A DNA stretch of 64,000 bases from CAVVAE01 sp963746185 (lineage in GTDB: Bacteria; Actinomycetota; Actinomycetes; Propionibacteriales; Nocardioidaceae). The stretch is taken from assembly GCA_963746185.1 (NCBI GenBank), contig CAVVAE010000004.1, positions 1,612,001-1,676,000 on the forward strand. Direction: 5' to 3'. The notes under the pieces were generated by a model, which was given only the letters and a program-made list of their open reading frames with translations, was not told the origin of the DNA and did not search any database. Of the stretch, positions 25,828-34,414 are shown piece by piece. Made by a program: the position numbers and the translations under genes. Positions within the stretch are counted from its first letter, which is position 1. Each line of letters opens with the position of its first letter.

Positions 25828-26675
25828 GCCGCGACGCAGTACTCGTTGACGCAGATTGGGTCGAGAGCCATCTCGACGACGGCAGCATTGTCTTGGTCGA
25901 GGTCGACGAAGACACCTCGGCCTACGAGAAGGGCCATATCAAGGGAGCCGTCAAGATCGACTGGAAGCAGGACCTGCAGGATCCGATCCGCCGCGACTTC
26001 GTCAACAAGGAGCAGTTCGAGCAACTGCTCTCGAGTCGGGGCATCGGCAATGACGACACGATCGTCTTGTACGGCGGCAACAACAACTGGTTCGCGGCCT
26101 ACGCCTATTGGTACTTGAAGCTTTACGGCCACGACAAGGCCCTCCTGCTCGACGGCGGCCGCAAGAAGTGGGAACTCGACTCGCGCGCGCTCACCGACGA
26201 CGTCCCGACGAGAGACGCGACGGCGTACATGGCGAAGGACCCCGACCTCGACATCCGAGCATTCCGTGACGAGGTTGTCGCCGCCATCGGCGCCAAGAAC
26301 CTCGTCGACGTGCGGTCACCTGATGAGTACGCCGGCCGGCTGCTGGCGCCCGCCCACCTCCCGCAGGAGTCGGCGCAGCGCGGCGGCCACGTCCCCACTG
26401 CCGTCAGCGTGCCGTGGAGCAAAGCAGCCAACGACGACGGGACGTTCAAGTCCGATGACGAGCTGAAGACGCTGTACGGTGACGCCGGCTTGCAGTTCGG
26501 TTCGAGGGACACCATCGCCTACTGCCGCATTGGTGAGCGCAGCGCACACACCTGGTTCGTGCTCCACGAGATCCTCGACGAGCAAAACGTCAAGAACTAC
26601 GACGGTTCCTGGACCGAGTACGGCTCCTTGGTCGGCGTGCCCGTCGCCATCGGCGACGAGCCCGGGGAGGCCTGA
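25824..26675 (+). CDS. cysA2: CysA-type sulfurtransferase (rhodanese)
   Basis: A 283-residue tandem rhodanese. The inactive first domain includes VLVEVDEDTSAYEKGHIKGA. The second carries the active-site loop YCRIGERSAHTWFVLHE, where the Cys of CRIGER receives the sulfane sulfur. This is the thiosulfate sulfurtransferase type found in actinobacteria next to SseC. The start at 25824 is set by GGAGGTAT and the ATGA overlap with DUF4395. Likely roles are sulfane-sulfur mobilisation for cofactors and cyanide or thiosulfate handling. Confidence 0.9.
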   Translation: MSRDAVLVDADWVESHLDDGSIVLVEVDEDTSAYEKGHIKGAVKIDWKQDLQDPIRRDFVNKEQFEQLLSSRGIGNDDTIVLYGGNNNWFAAYAYWYLKLYGHDKALLLDGGRKKWELDSRALTDDVPTRDATAYMAKDPDLDIRAFRDEVVAAIGAKNLVDVRSPDEYAGRLLAPAHLPQESAQRGGHVPTAVSVPWSKAANDDGTFKSDDELKTLYGDAGLQFGSRDTIAYCRIGERSAHTWFVLHEILDEQNVKNYDGSWTEYGSLVGVPVAIGDEPGEA

Positions 26676-26972
26676 GTGTGCGGGGCAACTGAGGGCGGCC
26701 TGAGCCTCGAGGGCGTTGACGTCGACAAGGAGGCGATCATCCAGGGCATCGTCGTCCACGATGACCAGCCTGTTGGCGGTGCCTACGTCCGCCTACTCGA
26801 CCGCACGGGGGAGTTCACCGCCGAAGTGCCGACGAGTGCCACCGGACAGTTCCGGTTCTTCGCGGCACCGGGTGAATGGACGCTTCGCACTCTCGCGCCC
26901 AAGGTGCAGCCAATCGACCAAGCCGTCGTCGCCGCGCGAGGCGACGTGGCCGAGGTGCGCATCACGGTCTGA
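26676..26972 (+). CDS. sseC: SseC-like DUF1416 protein
   Basis: A 98-residue protein that starts immediately after the stop of the sulfurtransferase (GTG directly follows TGA). The start VCGATEGGLSLEGVDVDKE and the carboxypeptidase-regulatory-like beta fold (VQGIVVHDDQPVGGAYVRLLD, with I for the first V) match DUF1416/SseC, the partner of CysA2 in mycobacteria. Its biochemical role is undefined; a sulfur-transfer or protein-protein role is inferred from strict gene pairing. Confidence 0.85.
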   Translation: MCGATEGGLSLEGVDVDKEAIIQGIVVHDDQPVGGAYVRLLDRTGEFTAEVPTSATGQFRFFAAPGEWTLRTLAPKVQPIDQAVVAARGDVAEVRITV

Positions 26973-26973
26973 C

Positions 26974-27097
26974 GCTGCTTACTCTCCCCTGCCCCTCTTA
27001 TCGGACCGGGCGTGACCACAGCTGTGGAGAAGCTGACGTGGTCACGTCCGGTCTTTCGCGCTTCCACGTGGATGACGATTGTCGGAGAGTAGGCAGC
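26974..27097. repeat. Long nested inverted repeat (~124 bp)
   Basis: The outer arms are GCTGCTTACTCTCC at 26974-26987 and its near-complement GGAGAGTAGGCAGC at 27084-27097 (13 of 14 paired). The inner arms are GACCGGGCGTGACCAC at 27004-27019 and GTGGTCACGTCCGGTC at 27038-27053 (15 of 16 paired). A CCACGTGG palindrome lies between. It starts just after the sseC stop. It could be a structured RNA, a terminator or the remains of a small non-autonomous element; no target-site duplication is visible. Confidence 0.6.
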
Positions 27098-27208
27098 CGC
27101 CGTCGTGCATGTGATGGCACGCTTAGACTTGCAGCGCACGAGCCGCGCCGGTCGCGACTCTGCACCGGAGCGCAAGAGACTGAGCATGCAAGAGAAGAGG
27201 GAACCGCC

Positions 27209-27580
27209 GTGGCCATCGAGCGCGATGAGCGTCCTTGGGGCTACTACGAGGTAGTCGACGAGGGCGACGGCTTCCGGGTCAAGCTCATCTGCGTACGTCC
27301 GGGTCATCGGATCAGCTATCAACGGCATGCCTCACGCGCCGAGCACTGGTACGTCGTCGCCGGATCAGGCGTGGCCACTCTCGACGACGAGGACCTGCGC
27401 GTCGTGGTCGGCACGGCCGTCGACATCCCGACCGGCGCGTCACACCGGATCGCCAACGACGGTGATGTCGACCTGGTCTTCGTCGAGGTCCAGACTGGTT
27501 CGTACTTCGGTGAGGACGATATCGAGCGATTCGCCGACGACTACGGTCGGTCTTCGCGGGAGGCCACCGCGGCTGAGTAG
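27209..27580 (+). CDS. Phosphomannose-isomerase-type (type II) cupin protein
   Basis: A 123-residue cupin with the sequence order of the C-terminal isomerase domain of type II phosphomannose isomerases: RPWGYYEVVDEGDGFRVKLI, PGHRISYQRHASRAEHWYVV, then DIPTGASHRIAND and a VEVQTGSYFGEDDIERF end. Full-length enzymes usually fuse this to a GDP-mannose pyrophosphorylase domain, which is missing here. It may isomerise mannose-6-phosphate or a related sugar for mannosylation. GTG 27209 has AAGAGGGAA upstream; the open frame before it runs through the inverted repeat and is not likely coding. Confidence 0.8.
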   Translation: MAIERDERPWGYYEVVDEGDGFRVKLICVRPGHRISYQRHASRAEHWYVVAGSGVATLDDEDLRVVVGTAVDIPTGASHRIANDGDVDLVFVEVQTGSYFGEDDIERFADDYGRSSREATAAE

Positions 27581-27647
27581 GGGCGTGACTGAGGACCCCG
27601 GTGATATCGGCAGGCTCAATCAGCGGATGCCGGCTCGGGCTGTGCCT

Positions 27648-28841
27648 TTAGTTGACGTCCTTGTCGTCGGCCAGCAAGTCGCCAGGGTGTTGCTTGGCAT
27701 AGCGCTCAACGTCATCTTCAGACACCGCACCCAGCAAGGACCGGAACTGTGGCATGTCGAGCCGGATGGCGCTCTGCCCATTGATGGTCGCGAATGAGCC
27801 GAACGGCGCGGTGAAGAAGGACACGTCGGCTGTATGCAGGTTGCGCAACGACCAGGCCAGCTTACGAAGCTCGTCGTTGTCCCACGTGTCGTCGATGGTC
27901 AGGTAGGACGACAACGACGCCAGCACCTTCGTGAACCGCAACGGGTTGTGGGTCGTGGACGACGACAACAGCTTGGCCATCACCGCCCTCATGAAGTTCT
28001 GCTGTCTCGCCATCCGGCCGAAGTCGTCTTGTTTGTTCCCGGGGATGTCGTGGCGAGTGCGGACGTACTGCAACGCCCGCTCGCCTTCCAGGGTGGTCCA
28101 GCCTTGCTCCCAGGAGATCTCCTGGCTCGAGTCGTAGAAGCTCTCGGGGATGTAGACGCGGACGCCGCCAATGGCTGACGTCAGATCTTTGAAGCCGACC
28201 CAGTCGATGACGGCCACGTGGTCGATCTTGAGTCCGGTGAACTGCTCGACCGTCTTGAACGCAAGTTCGGGCCCGCCCCAGGAGAATGCCGCGTTGATCT
28301 TGCCGTGTCCGCTGTCGGCTGGGTAGCCGTCGATCTTCACCCAGGTGTCGCGCGGGATGGAGATGAGCTGGGCCGAATCCCGGTCGGCGGGGATATGCAT
28401 GACGATGATGGTGTCCGACAGGTGCTGGCCGGGCGTCCACTCGCCATCCTCGAGATCTTCGGCTACGGACTGTCTGACTCCGCCGCCACCGTGGTCGGCT
28501 CCCAGCAGCAGGATGTTCAGCGGCTGGTGGTCCTCGTGATGATCCTTATCGGGGTCAGGGGTGATACCCATGTCGGCGCGCGGGATCTCGCTGAGCTGGT
28601 GGTTGGCCCACAACAGGTAGCCGCCGGCGGTTCCGGCAATGAGGACGAGCACCACCGCAAGTGCGGTGAGCACCTTGTGCCGCATCAGGAAGTTGCGCTT
28701 CTTCGCAGGTGCCGCCGGCTCGGTGGACTCGGTGCCCTCGGTCGACTTGATGCCTTCGGTGGATTCGACGGTCTCGGCGGCCTCGGTGGGCTCGGGAGAT
28801 TTACCCCCGTCGTCAGCCTTGTCGCCGGCGTCGTCGCTCAT
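27648..28841 (-). CDS. LCP (LytR-CpsA-Psr) family envelope ligase, copy A
   Basis: A 397-residue protein: an acidic cytosolic N-terminus with repeated EST/TEG units, one membrane helix (VLTALAVVLVLIAGTAGGYLLW), and an external LCP domain with LNILLLGADHGGGG, SDTIIVMHIPADRDSAQLISIPRDTWV (abbreviated), INAAFSWGG and RTRHDIPGNKQDDFGRMARQQ. LCP proteins transfer lipid-linked glycopolymers to peptidoglycan, such as arabinogalactan or teichoic-acid-like polymers. It is downstream of a close paralog on the same strand. Confidence 0.92.
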   Translation of the reverse strand: MSDDAGDKADDGGKSPEPTEAAETVESTEGIKSTEGTESTEPAAPAKKRNFLMRHKVLTALAVVLVLIAGTAGGYLLWANHQLSEIPRADMGITPDPDKDHHEDHQPLNILLLGADHGGGGVRQSVAEDLEDGEWTPGQHLSDTIIVMHIPADRDSAQLISIPRDTWVKIDGYPADSGHGKINAAFSWGGPELAFKTVEQFTGLKIDHVAVIDWVGFKDLTSAIGGVRVYIPESFYDSSQEISWEQGWTTLEGERALQYVRTRHDIPGNKQDDFGRMARQQNFMRAVMAKLLSSSTTHNPLRFTKVLASLSSYLTIDDTWDNDELRKLAWSLRNLHTADVSFFTAPFGSFATINGQSAIRLDMPQFRSLLGAVSEDDVERYAKQHPGDLLADDKDVN

Positions 28842-28913
28842 GTCCCCCCACTCAGGTATGCCCCCACACCATTCCGGATTCTTAGCCTACCCGCGAGGCA
28901 GGGTGGTCACCGT

Positions 28914-30089
28914 TTAGTTGATCGTCTTGTCATCGTCGAGGGCTTCCTTGGGATAGCGGGCGAGATAGCTCGCGACATCGTCGTCCATGACCGCCTTGAA
29001 CAGCGCCTCACTCTTGGTCTTCGCGAGCCGAACGATGCTCTGCCCGTCGGAGCTGGTGTCGTACTTCCCGAGAGGCGCTGTCAGGAACTCGACGTCCTTG
29101 GCGTGTATGTCGCGCAGCGAAAGGGCCAGGTCGCGGATTTCTGAGTCGTCCCAGCTGTTGTCGACGGTCAGGTAGTTGGTGATCACGCCGAGCACCTTGG
29201 TCAGCTTGAGAGGGTTGTGCGTCGTACCACCGGACAGCAGTTCGCCCATGGTGGCGCGCATGAAGTTCTGTTGGCGGGCGATCCGGTCGAAGTCGCCGTT
29301 TTCGAGCCCATGGCGGGTGCGCACGTAGGCCAGCGCCTCCATGCCCTCGAACGTGTGCCAGCCCTTCTCCCACGTGATCTTCTGGGAGTCGTCGTAGAAC
29401 GTTTCGGGAATGTAGACCTTGATCCCACCCAGGGCTGAGGTGAGGTCCTTGAACCCGACCCAGTCGATGATGGCGAGGTGATCGATCGTGATCCCGCTCA
29501 GTTCCTCGACCGTCTCGCGAGCAAGCTTGGGGCCGCCGTAGGCGAAGGCGGCGTTGATCTTGGCGTGCTCATCGGCGTAGGGGTAGCCGTTGATGTGGGC
29601 CCAGGTATCGCGGGGAATCGAGACGAGCTGGACGGACTTTCGGTCGGCCGGGATGTGCACGATCATCATCGTGTCGCTGCGGTGTGCGAACTTCGTCCAC
29701 TCACCGTCCTCGAGGTCCTCCGCGACTGACTCTCCGCTGCCGTTCCCGTTGTCGGCGCCCAGCAGCAGGATGTTCAGCGGCTTACCGCCCTCGTTGCCGT
29801 CCTTCTCAGGGTCCTCCTCGATGCCGGCGTCCACGTGCTGGAGGTTGGCGAGCTGGTGGTTCAGGTACCACAACCAGCCGCCGGCTGTGCCGGCCAGCAG
29901 CATGAGCACGACGCCGAGGGAGACCAGGATTCGGTGGCGACCGATGAAGCTCTTGGGCTTGACTGCCTTGCGGCGGCCGCCGGTCTGCCCGGACCTACCG
30001 CGGCCGCTCACCGGCGGGCTTGAGGAATCGACGACATCAGGCGTTGGCTCAGGGGAGCCGTCGCCTCCGGTGGTCGGGTCGTCGCTCAT
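28914..30089 (-). CDS. LCP (LytR-CpsA-Psr) family envelope ligase, copy B
   Basis: A 391-residue paralog of copy A, with the same order: disordered acidic and Arg/Lys-rich tail, membrane helix (ILVSLGVVLMLLAGTAGGWLW), and an LCP domain with KPLNILLLGADNGNG, VSIPRDTWAHINGYPYADEHAKINAAFAYGG (abbreviated) and RTRHGLENGDFDRIARQQNF. The Asp and Arg residues that bind the pyrophosphate lipid are conserved in both. ATG 30089 is chosen over an upstream TTG. The two genes are separated by only 72 bp and probably arose by tandem duplication. Confidence 0.92.
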   Translation of the reverse strand: MSDDPTTGGDGSPEPTPDVVDSSSPPVSGRGRSGQTGGRRKAVKPKSFIGRHRILVSLGVVLMLLAGTAGGWLWYLNHQLANLQHVDAGIEEDPEKDGNEGGKPLNILLLGADNGNGSGESVAEDLEDGEWTKFAHRSDTMMIVHIPADRKSVQLVSIPRDTWAHINGYPYADEHAKINAAFAYGGPKLARETVEELSGITIDHLAIIDWVGFKDLTSALGGIKVYIPETFYDDSQKITWEKGWHTFEGMEALAYVRTRHGLENGDFDRIARQQNFMRATMGELLSGGTTHNPLKLTKVLGVITNYLTVDNSWDDSEIRDLALSLRDIHAKDVEFLTAPLGKYDTSSDGQSIVRLAKTKSEALFKAVMDDDVASYLARYPKEALDDDKTIN

Positions 30090-30191
30090 CAAGAGCCTCT
30101 GATTTGGGGGTTCTGGGCAGCGTCAAGTGTGCCAACAATCGTCCGGCACGTGAAATCGAGCGAACTTTGACTGAGGACTCTCAGCGAATCC

Positions 30192-30617
30192 TCAGGTATC
30201 CAGGAGCAGCGTGACAGGCCCCTCGTTCGTCAGCCTGACCTGCATCTGTGCACCGAACACCCCGGTCGAGACCGTGGCGCCGAGGTTGCGCAAAGCGGTG
30301 CAGAACTCCTCATAGAGCGGCTCTGACACCTGGCCGGGCGCTGCCGCCGACCAGGAGGGCCGGCGCCCCTTGCGCAGGTCGGCGTACAACGTGAATTGGC
30401 TCACAACGAGCAGCGGCGCCCCGATGTCGGACGCGGACTTCTCGCCGTCGAGGATGCGCAGCTCCCACGTCTTCCTCGCGAGCGTGGCGGCGTCCTGTGC
30501 GGTGTCGGTGTGGGTGACTCCGAGCAGGACGAGCAGACCTGGCTCGCTGATCTCGCCGACGATCGCGGTGTCCACGGTGACGGACGCGTGAGAAACCCTC
30601 TGTACGACGGCACGCAT
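30192..30617 (-). CDS. dtd: D-aminoacyl-tRNA deacylase
   Basis: A 141-residue enzyme that hydrolyses D-amino acids from mischarged tRNA, and also glycyl-tRNA(Ala). It begins MRAVVQRVSHASVTVD, carries the catalytic LLVVSQFTLYADLRKGRRPSW segment (SQFTL motif) and ends with LTNEGPVTLLLDT (the NxGP[VF]T motif). The size is normal for the family. The ATG at 30617 is preceded by GAGGGAG. It stands next to the divergent BKACE gene. Confidence 0.95.
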   Translation of the reverse strand: MRAVVQRVSHASVTVDTAIVGEISEPGLLVLLGVTHTDTAQDAATLARKTWELRILDGEKSASDIGAPLLVVSQFTLYADLRKGRRPSWSAAAPGQVSEPLYEEFCTALRNLGATVSTGVFGAQMQVRLTNEGPVTLLLDT

Positions 30618-30705
30618 GGTGCTGCTCCCTCTCGTCCTCTGCGGTGATGACCCTGGTGTTGGCTTGCTGCTCGCGCAGTGCTGACCCGGCCTGGAGTCTG
30701 GCACG

Positions 30706-31557
30706 ATGTGCCGCATGACGACGCCACCCCACCCCACCACGCTGCTCACGGTCGCGCCCACGGGGGCAGAGACGGCGAAGGCGGATTTCCCAGCCCTCCC
30801 GACGACGCTTGAGGAGCTCGTCGACACGGCGGTCCGGTGCGAACAGGCGGGTGCCGCCATGATCCACCTTCACATCCGCGATGCCGACCACCAACCCACC
30901 CTGGAGATCTCCCGGCTCAGCGACGCGGTGACGGCGATCCGCGAGAGCACCTCCCTCGTCATCCAGCTTTCGACGGGCGGTTCTGTCCATGATCCCCTTG
31001 ACCAGCGGTTGAAGGTGCTCGACGCGGAGCCGGACTCGTGCTCACTGACGATGGGGACGACGAACTTCGGCGACGACGTCTTCATGAACCCCTGGCCCTT
31101 CGTGGCGGAGCTCTACCAGCTCTCCCAGGACCGCCAGGTGGTGCCGGAGTTCGAACTGTTCGACCTCGGTCATGTGGCCGCGCTCCACCGTCTCCTCGAC
31201 ACCTACGACTTGCCCTTCGGTGGCCGGGTGCACTGCGACCTGGTGATGGGCGTGCCAGGAGGCATGCCGGGGACCGCCGACGCTTTGGTCGCAGCGGTGC
31301 AGGCCATGCCTGACGCCGTGACGTCGTGGTCGGCGACCGGCATCGGACGTACGACGCTGGCCGTCGCGCTCGCCTCACTCTCGAAGGGCGGCCATCTGCG
31401 GGTGGGCATGGAGGACACGCTGACCCTGTCGAGGGGAGTCCAGGTCTCGCACAACGAAGAGCTGGTCTCCCGGGCCGCGCGGCTCGCCGAACTGGCGCAG
31501 CGTCCGGCGATGAGCACCACCGAGGCGCGTGACTTCCTGCAGGTCAAAACGCGCTGA
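30706..31557 (+). CDS. BKACE-family (beta-keto acid cleavage) enzyme
   Basis: A 283-residue TIM-barrel protein of the DUF849 family. Zinc ligands are visible in AGAAMIHLHIRDADHQPT (HxH) and the later VPEFELFDLGHV segment. These enzymes condense a beta-keto acid with acetyl-CoA to give acetoacetate plus a CoA ester; the family includes 3-keto-5-aminohexanoate cleavage. The actual keto acid is unknown. ATG 30706 is chosen because GGAG lies 10 bp upstream; ATG 30715 is an alternative. Confidence 0.85.
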   Translation: MCRMTTPPHPTTLLTVAPTGAETAKADFPALPTTLEELVDTAVRCEQAGAAMIHLHIRDADHQPTLEISRLSDAVTAIRESTSLVIQLSTGGSVHDPLDQRLKVLDAEPDSCSLTMGTTNFGDDVFMNPWPFVAELYQLSQDRQVVPEFELFDLGHVAALHRLLDTYDLPFGGRVHCDLVMGVPGGMPGTADALVAAVQAMPDAVTSWSATGIGRTTLAVALASLSKGGHLRVGMEDTLTLSRGVQVSHNEELVSRAARLAELAQRPAMSTTEARDFLQVKTR

Positions 31558-31566
31558 TCTGGCGCG

Positions 31567-32025
31567 TCAGGCCTCGGCCTGCCCGGACTTGGCTTGGCCG
31601 GACTCGAGGTATTCCTTCGCGATGTCGAGACAGGCCACTTCCATCAGCAGCGACTTCTGCAGCTTCCTCGACTTGAAGACCTGGTCCATGCCGGTCAGTT
31701 CGGCGCTCAACCGCATCGTGACCTCTGTCCCGAGGTCCACGGTGCGGAACCAGTACGAACCGCGTGGACGCGTCGGTCCGGTGACCACCTCGAACGCCAT
31801 GTGCGTGTCCGGCAGGTAGGCCGTCACCTCGAAGTCGGCCGAAATGGGGCGGCCGCCAGGCCCGGTCAGGTTCTGGTGGTAGTGGGCGCCATCGCCGAGC
31901 GGTCCCTCACGTTTGATCTCCTGGACATGAGTTCGCCAGATCGGGTCATGCTCGGCATCAGCGAAGAACGCGAAGACCTCCGCGATCGGTGCCGCGATGA
32001 CAATCGATCGTTCTGCGCTCGGCAT
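31567..32025 (-). CDS. SRPBCC (START-like) ligand-binding protein
   Basis: A 152-residue helix-grip protein: SIVIAAPIAEVFAFFADAEHDPIWRTHV at the N-terminus (abbreviated), a beta-sheet with ITAYLPD-like strands, and a long C-terminal helix (KLQKSLLMEVACLDIAKEYL). Members bind hydrophobic ligands or act as polyketide cyclases/aromatases. GGGAGG lies upstream of the ATG. It is convergent with the BKACE gene, 9 bp apart, and divergent from the TauE/SafE gene. Confidence 0.85.
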   Translation of the reverse strand: MPSAERSIVIAAPIAEVFAFFADAEHDPIWRTHVQEIKREGPLGDGAHYHQNLTGPGGRPISADFEVTAYLPDTHMAFEVVTGPTRPRGSYWFRTVDLGTEVTMRLSAELTGMDQVFKSRKLQKSLLMEVACLDIAKEYLESGQAKSGQAEA

Positions 32026-32153
32026 CGAGCCTCCCTTGGCGTAGCCGCTCGTGACGTTTCGCTCACCATGCTGGCGTCCACGACGGATGCAGCCCCAACC
32101 GTAGCGAACGGCGGCGATGAGAGGATGCCAACGTCGTACGAGGGGAGACATCT

Positions 32154-32939
32154 GTGGACTGGCGGCAAGATGTGCTCGCCATCGTCGCTGGCTTCGCGAT
32201 TGCCGTGGTGACCACGCCAGTGGGAGTCTCCGGCGCTGTCTTCCTGCTGCCGGTGCAGCTGGACCTGTTCCGGGTTCCCAACCCACAAGTCACCCCGACC
32301 AATCTCATCTACAACGTCATTGCCGGCCCGGGGGCACTCGTGCGCTATGCGCAGCAGCGGCAACTGGCAGGACCGCTGACGGTGTGGCTGATCGCGGGAG
32401 CTGCCCCAGGCGTCGTGGTCGGTGCCGTCCTGCGTGTCTACGTCGCCGATGACCCCACGGTCTTTCGACTCATCGCCGCGGCCGTCCTCTTACCGACGGG
32501 AATCTTCATCCTGGCGCGTGACCGGTTCGTGTCCCCGCATCCTCGTCAAGCGCATGAGATAGCACCCAGGCTGATGACAACGTTGGCGTTCGTCGTAGGT
32601 GTGGTCGGCGGCATCTACGGCATCGGCGGGGGATCCATTCTCGGTCCGATCCTCGTCGGCACCGGCATGTCCGTGGCTGTCGTTGCCCCGGCAGCACTCG
32701 CGAGCACGTTTGTCACGTCTGTCGTTGGTGTCGCTGCCTACGCCGTCCTGGCGCTCAACGCACCAGGCACCATCGCGCCCGACTGGGAGCTGGGCATCTC
32801 CTGCGGCGTGGGAGGTCTGCTGGGCGGGTATGTCGGAGCGCGCGCTCAACCGCACCTCCCTGAAAAAGGGCTGCGCACTTTGCTCGGGCTGCTGGCCGTC
32901 GGCCTGTCACTCGCCTATCTGGCTCAGGCCCTTCGCTGA
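32154..32939 (+). CDS. TauE/SafE-family membrane permease
   Basis: A 261-residue integral membrane protein with about eight hydrophobic segments and the family's internal repeat: TTPVGVSGAVFLLPVQL in the first half and GVVGGIYGIGGGSILGPILV in the second. Members export sulfite, sulfoacetate or other small organosulfur anions. GGGGAG lies before the GTG start. Its last 33 bp overlap the convergent nucleotidyltransferase gene. A second TauE/SafE member lies within the sulfate-assimilation cluster at 39.5 kb. Confidence 0.85.
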   Translation: MDWRQDVLAIVAGFAIAVVTTPVGVSGAVFLLPVQLDLFRVPNPQVTPTNLIYNVIAGPGALVRYAQQRQLAGPLTVWLIAGAAPGVVVGAVLRVYVADDPTVFRLIAAAVLLPTGIFILARDRFVSPHPRQAHEIAPRLMTTLAFVVGVVGGIYGIGGGSILGPILVGTGMSVAVVAPAALASTFVTSVVGVAAYAVLALNAPGTIAPDWELGISCGVGGLLGGYVGARAQPHLPEKGLRTLLGLLAVGLSLAYLAQALR

Positions 32940-33935
32940 CCGCAACCTCGGTAGTAAACCGGCCACGGCACGACGACGGGTGAAGAGGTCGTTGGTGTCA
33001 TGGAGGCCGAGCAGGTCGGTGACCGCCGCCTTGAACCGGTTGTTGCTTGCCCGAAAGGTGGAGGCAGAAGCATCTGCAGCCAGGATCTGTTGGCATCTCG
33101 CGTAGGTGGCGACGATCCAGAAGACCGCTTCGCGATGGTCACCGCTGGCGATCAGGTTCTGGCTGCCGTCGATGGCGACCGGCCTTGCCAGTGGGGTGAT
33201 GTCTGCGGAGAAGAAGAACGCCGTCGCGGCGATGGCAGCCGTTTCGTCGAACGTCTTGGCGAGCTCGGCGAGGTGGTGTTGGACGAGACCCGACTCGATG
33301 TCGGCGCAGCCGAGCAACTCGAGGAGCTCTCCGTAGATATCCAACCGACCTTGCTCGTGCAGAACATCGCGCGCAGCCAGGTAGCGAAGTCTGACTGTCG
33401 GATTGCGCAAGGCATCAACCAGGACGACGTGGGTGGTGATGCTGGTGGGGAACATCCACCACGTCACCTGCTCATGCCATGGGGCAGCGGAGTCGATGGC
33501 CTGAAGCCCTCGTGTCAGTTTGTCGATCGCGTTCGCGCAGCGACGATCAACTGATGCAGGCTCTGCGAACGACGGGGCGATGTGATCGCGGAGCAAGCCG
33601 AGATGGCCGGTCGGATCGGCGATGATCTGGTCGCTACTGAAGCTCGGAGCCAGGTAATAGGTGCGCGCGACGTCATCGATGCTCTGGAGCTGGTCCCACG
33701 GCAAGTGAGTGACCTCGAGAAGTGCGTCGGCGAAGCTGAACTTGCCGAGCTTCGGTGGTGCCCATGGTGCATCGAGGACCACGGCGACATCAACATCGGA
33801 CGACGCCGGCAGTTCGACGTCGAGCGGCATAGCAGTCGTCGAGCCCGTAAAGAACGCCCCACGGAAGTCCGGCGTCTGCGCCGCGAAACGTTGCACCCAG
33901 TCCACGGCAGTTGCACGGGCATCCCCGACGAGCAC
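32907..33935 (-). CDS. Nucleotidyltransferase-like protein
   Basis: A 342-residue protein with a Pol-beta-type nucleotidyltransferase signature, FFTGSTTAMPLDVELPASSDVDVAVVL (abbreviated): the GS pair followed by D-x-D (SDVDVAV). The rest is helical. Fold relatives include aminoglycoside adenylyltransferases and kanamycin-type enzymes, but the small-molecule substrate cannot be read from sequence. The 3' end overlaps the convergent TauE/SafE gene by 33 bp. No Shine-Dalgarno is obvious before 33935. Confidence 0.6.
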   Translation of the reverse strand: MLVGDARATAVDWVQRFAAQTPDFRGAFFTGSTTAMPLDVELPASSDVDVAVVLDAPWAPPKLGKFSFADALLEVTHLPWDQLQSIDDVARTYYLAPSFSSDQIIADPTGHLGLLRDHIAPSFAEPASVDRRCANAIDKLTRGLQAIDSAAPWHEQVTWWMFPTSITTHVVLVDALRNPTVRLRYLAARDVLHEQGRLDIYGELLELLGCADIESGLVQHHLAELAKTFDETAAIAATAFFFSADITPLARPVAIDGSQNLIASGDHREAVFWIVATYARCQQILAADASASTFRASNNRFKAAVTDLLGLHDTNDLFTRRRAVAGLLPRLRSAKGLSQIGE

Positions 33936-33960
33936 GCGGCCATCGTAGGCGGAACAAGCG

Positions 33961-34338
33961 TCAGTAGACGAGAGCCTGCGTGCGCTCGGTCAACACCTCT
34001 TCGACGTACGACGCTGCACCGCCGATGACGATGCCGGACACGAAGTCATCGGCTGCGAGCTCACGACGTGCCGCGCACTGGGTGCACACGGTGACGCGCG
34101 CCGAAGTCAGCAGCAGGTCGAGGATGGAGTCGAGAGGCGCGGAGTGCGGCAAGGTGAACGTCGCTGCTCGTCCTTGCGTCGCCAGCCAGACGGACTCACC
34201 AGTGAGCCACACCGACACCGTTGCGCCGGCAGTGACGGCGGCGGCAGCGACAGTGAAACCCTGACTGCAGCGTTCGGGCGCGTCCTCTCCGGCGGTGAGT
34301 TTGACGACGAGGCGTCGGGGATCTCGAGGGGATGGCAT
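33961..34338 (-). CDS. DsrE-family sulfur-relay-like protein
   Basis: A 125-residue protein of the DsrE fold: LVVKLTAGEDAPERCSQGFTVAAAAV at the start (abbreviated), VSVWLTGESVWLAT, and a cysteine-bearing segment TVCTQCAARREL near residue 85. In DsrE/TusD-type proteins such a cysteine can carry persulfide. The context of several sulfur genes in this window fits, but no Dsr or Tus partner is adjacent. Confidence 0.75.
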   Translation of the reverse strand: MPSPRDPRRLVVKLTAGEDAPERCSQGFTVAAAAVTAGATVSVWLTGESVWLATQGRAATFTLPHSAPLDSILDLLLTSARVTVCTQCAARRELAADDFVSGIVIGGAASYVEEVLTERTQALVY

Positions 34339-34400
34339 GCGAGCAGCCTAGAGGCCACCGCTGGCCACGACGGACACCGATCCGGACGGGCGGATCCGGA

Positions 34401-34406
34401 TAGACT
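34401..34406 (+). promoter_or_regulatory. -10 element of the small membrane protein gene
   Basis: TAGACT, 8 bp before GTG 34415, with no Shine-Dalgarno. It is preceded by two GATCCGGA repeats. Confidence 0.45.
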
Positions 34407-34414
34407 CAGCGACC

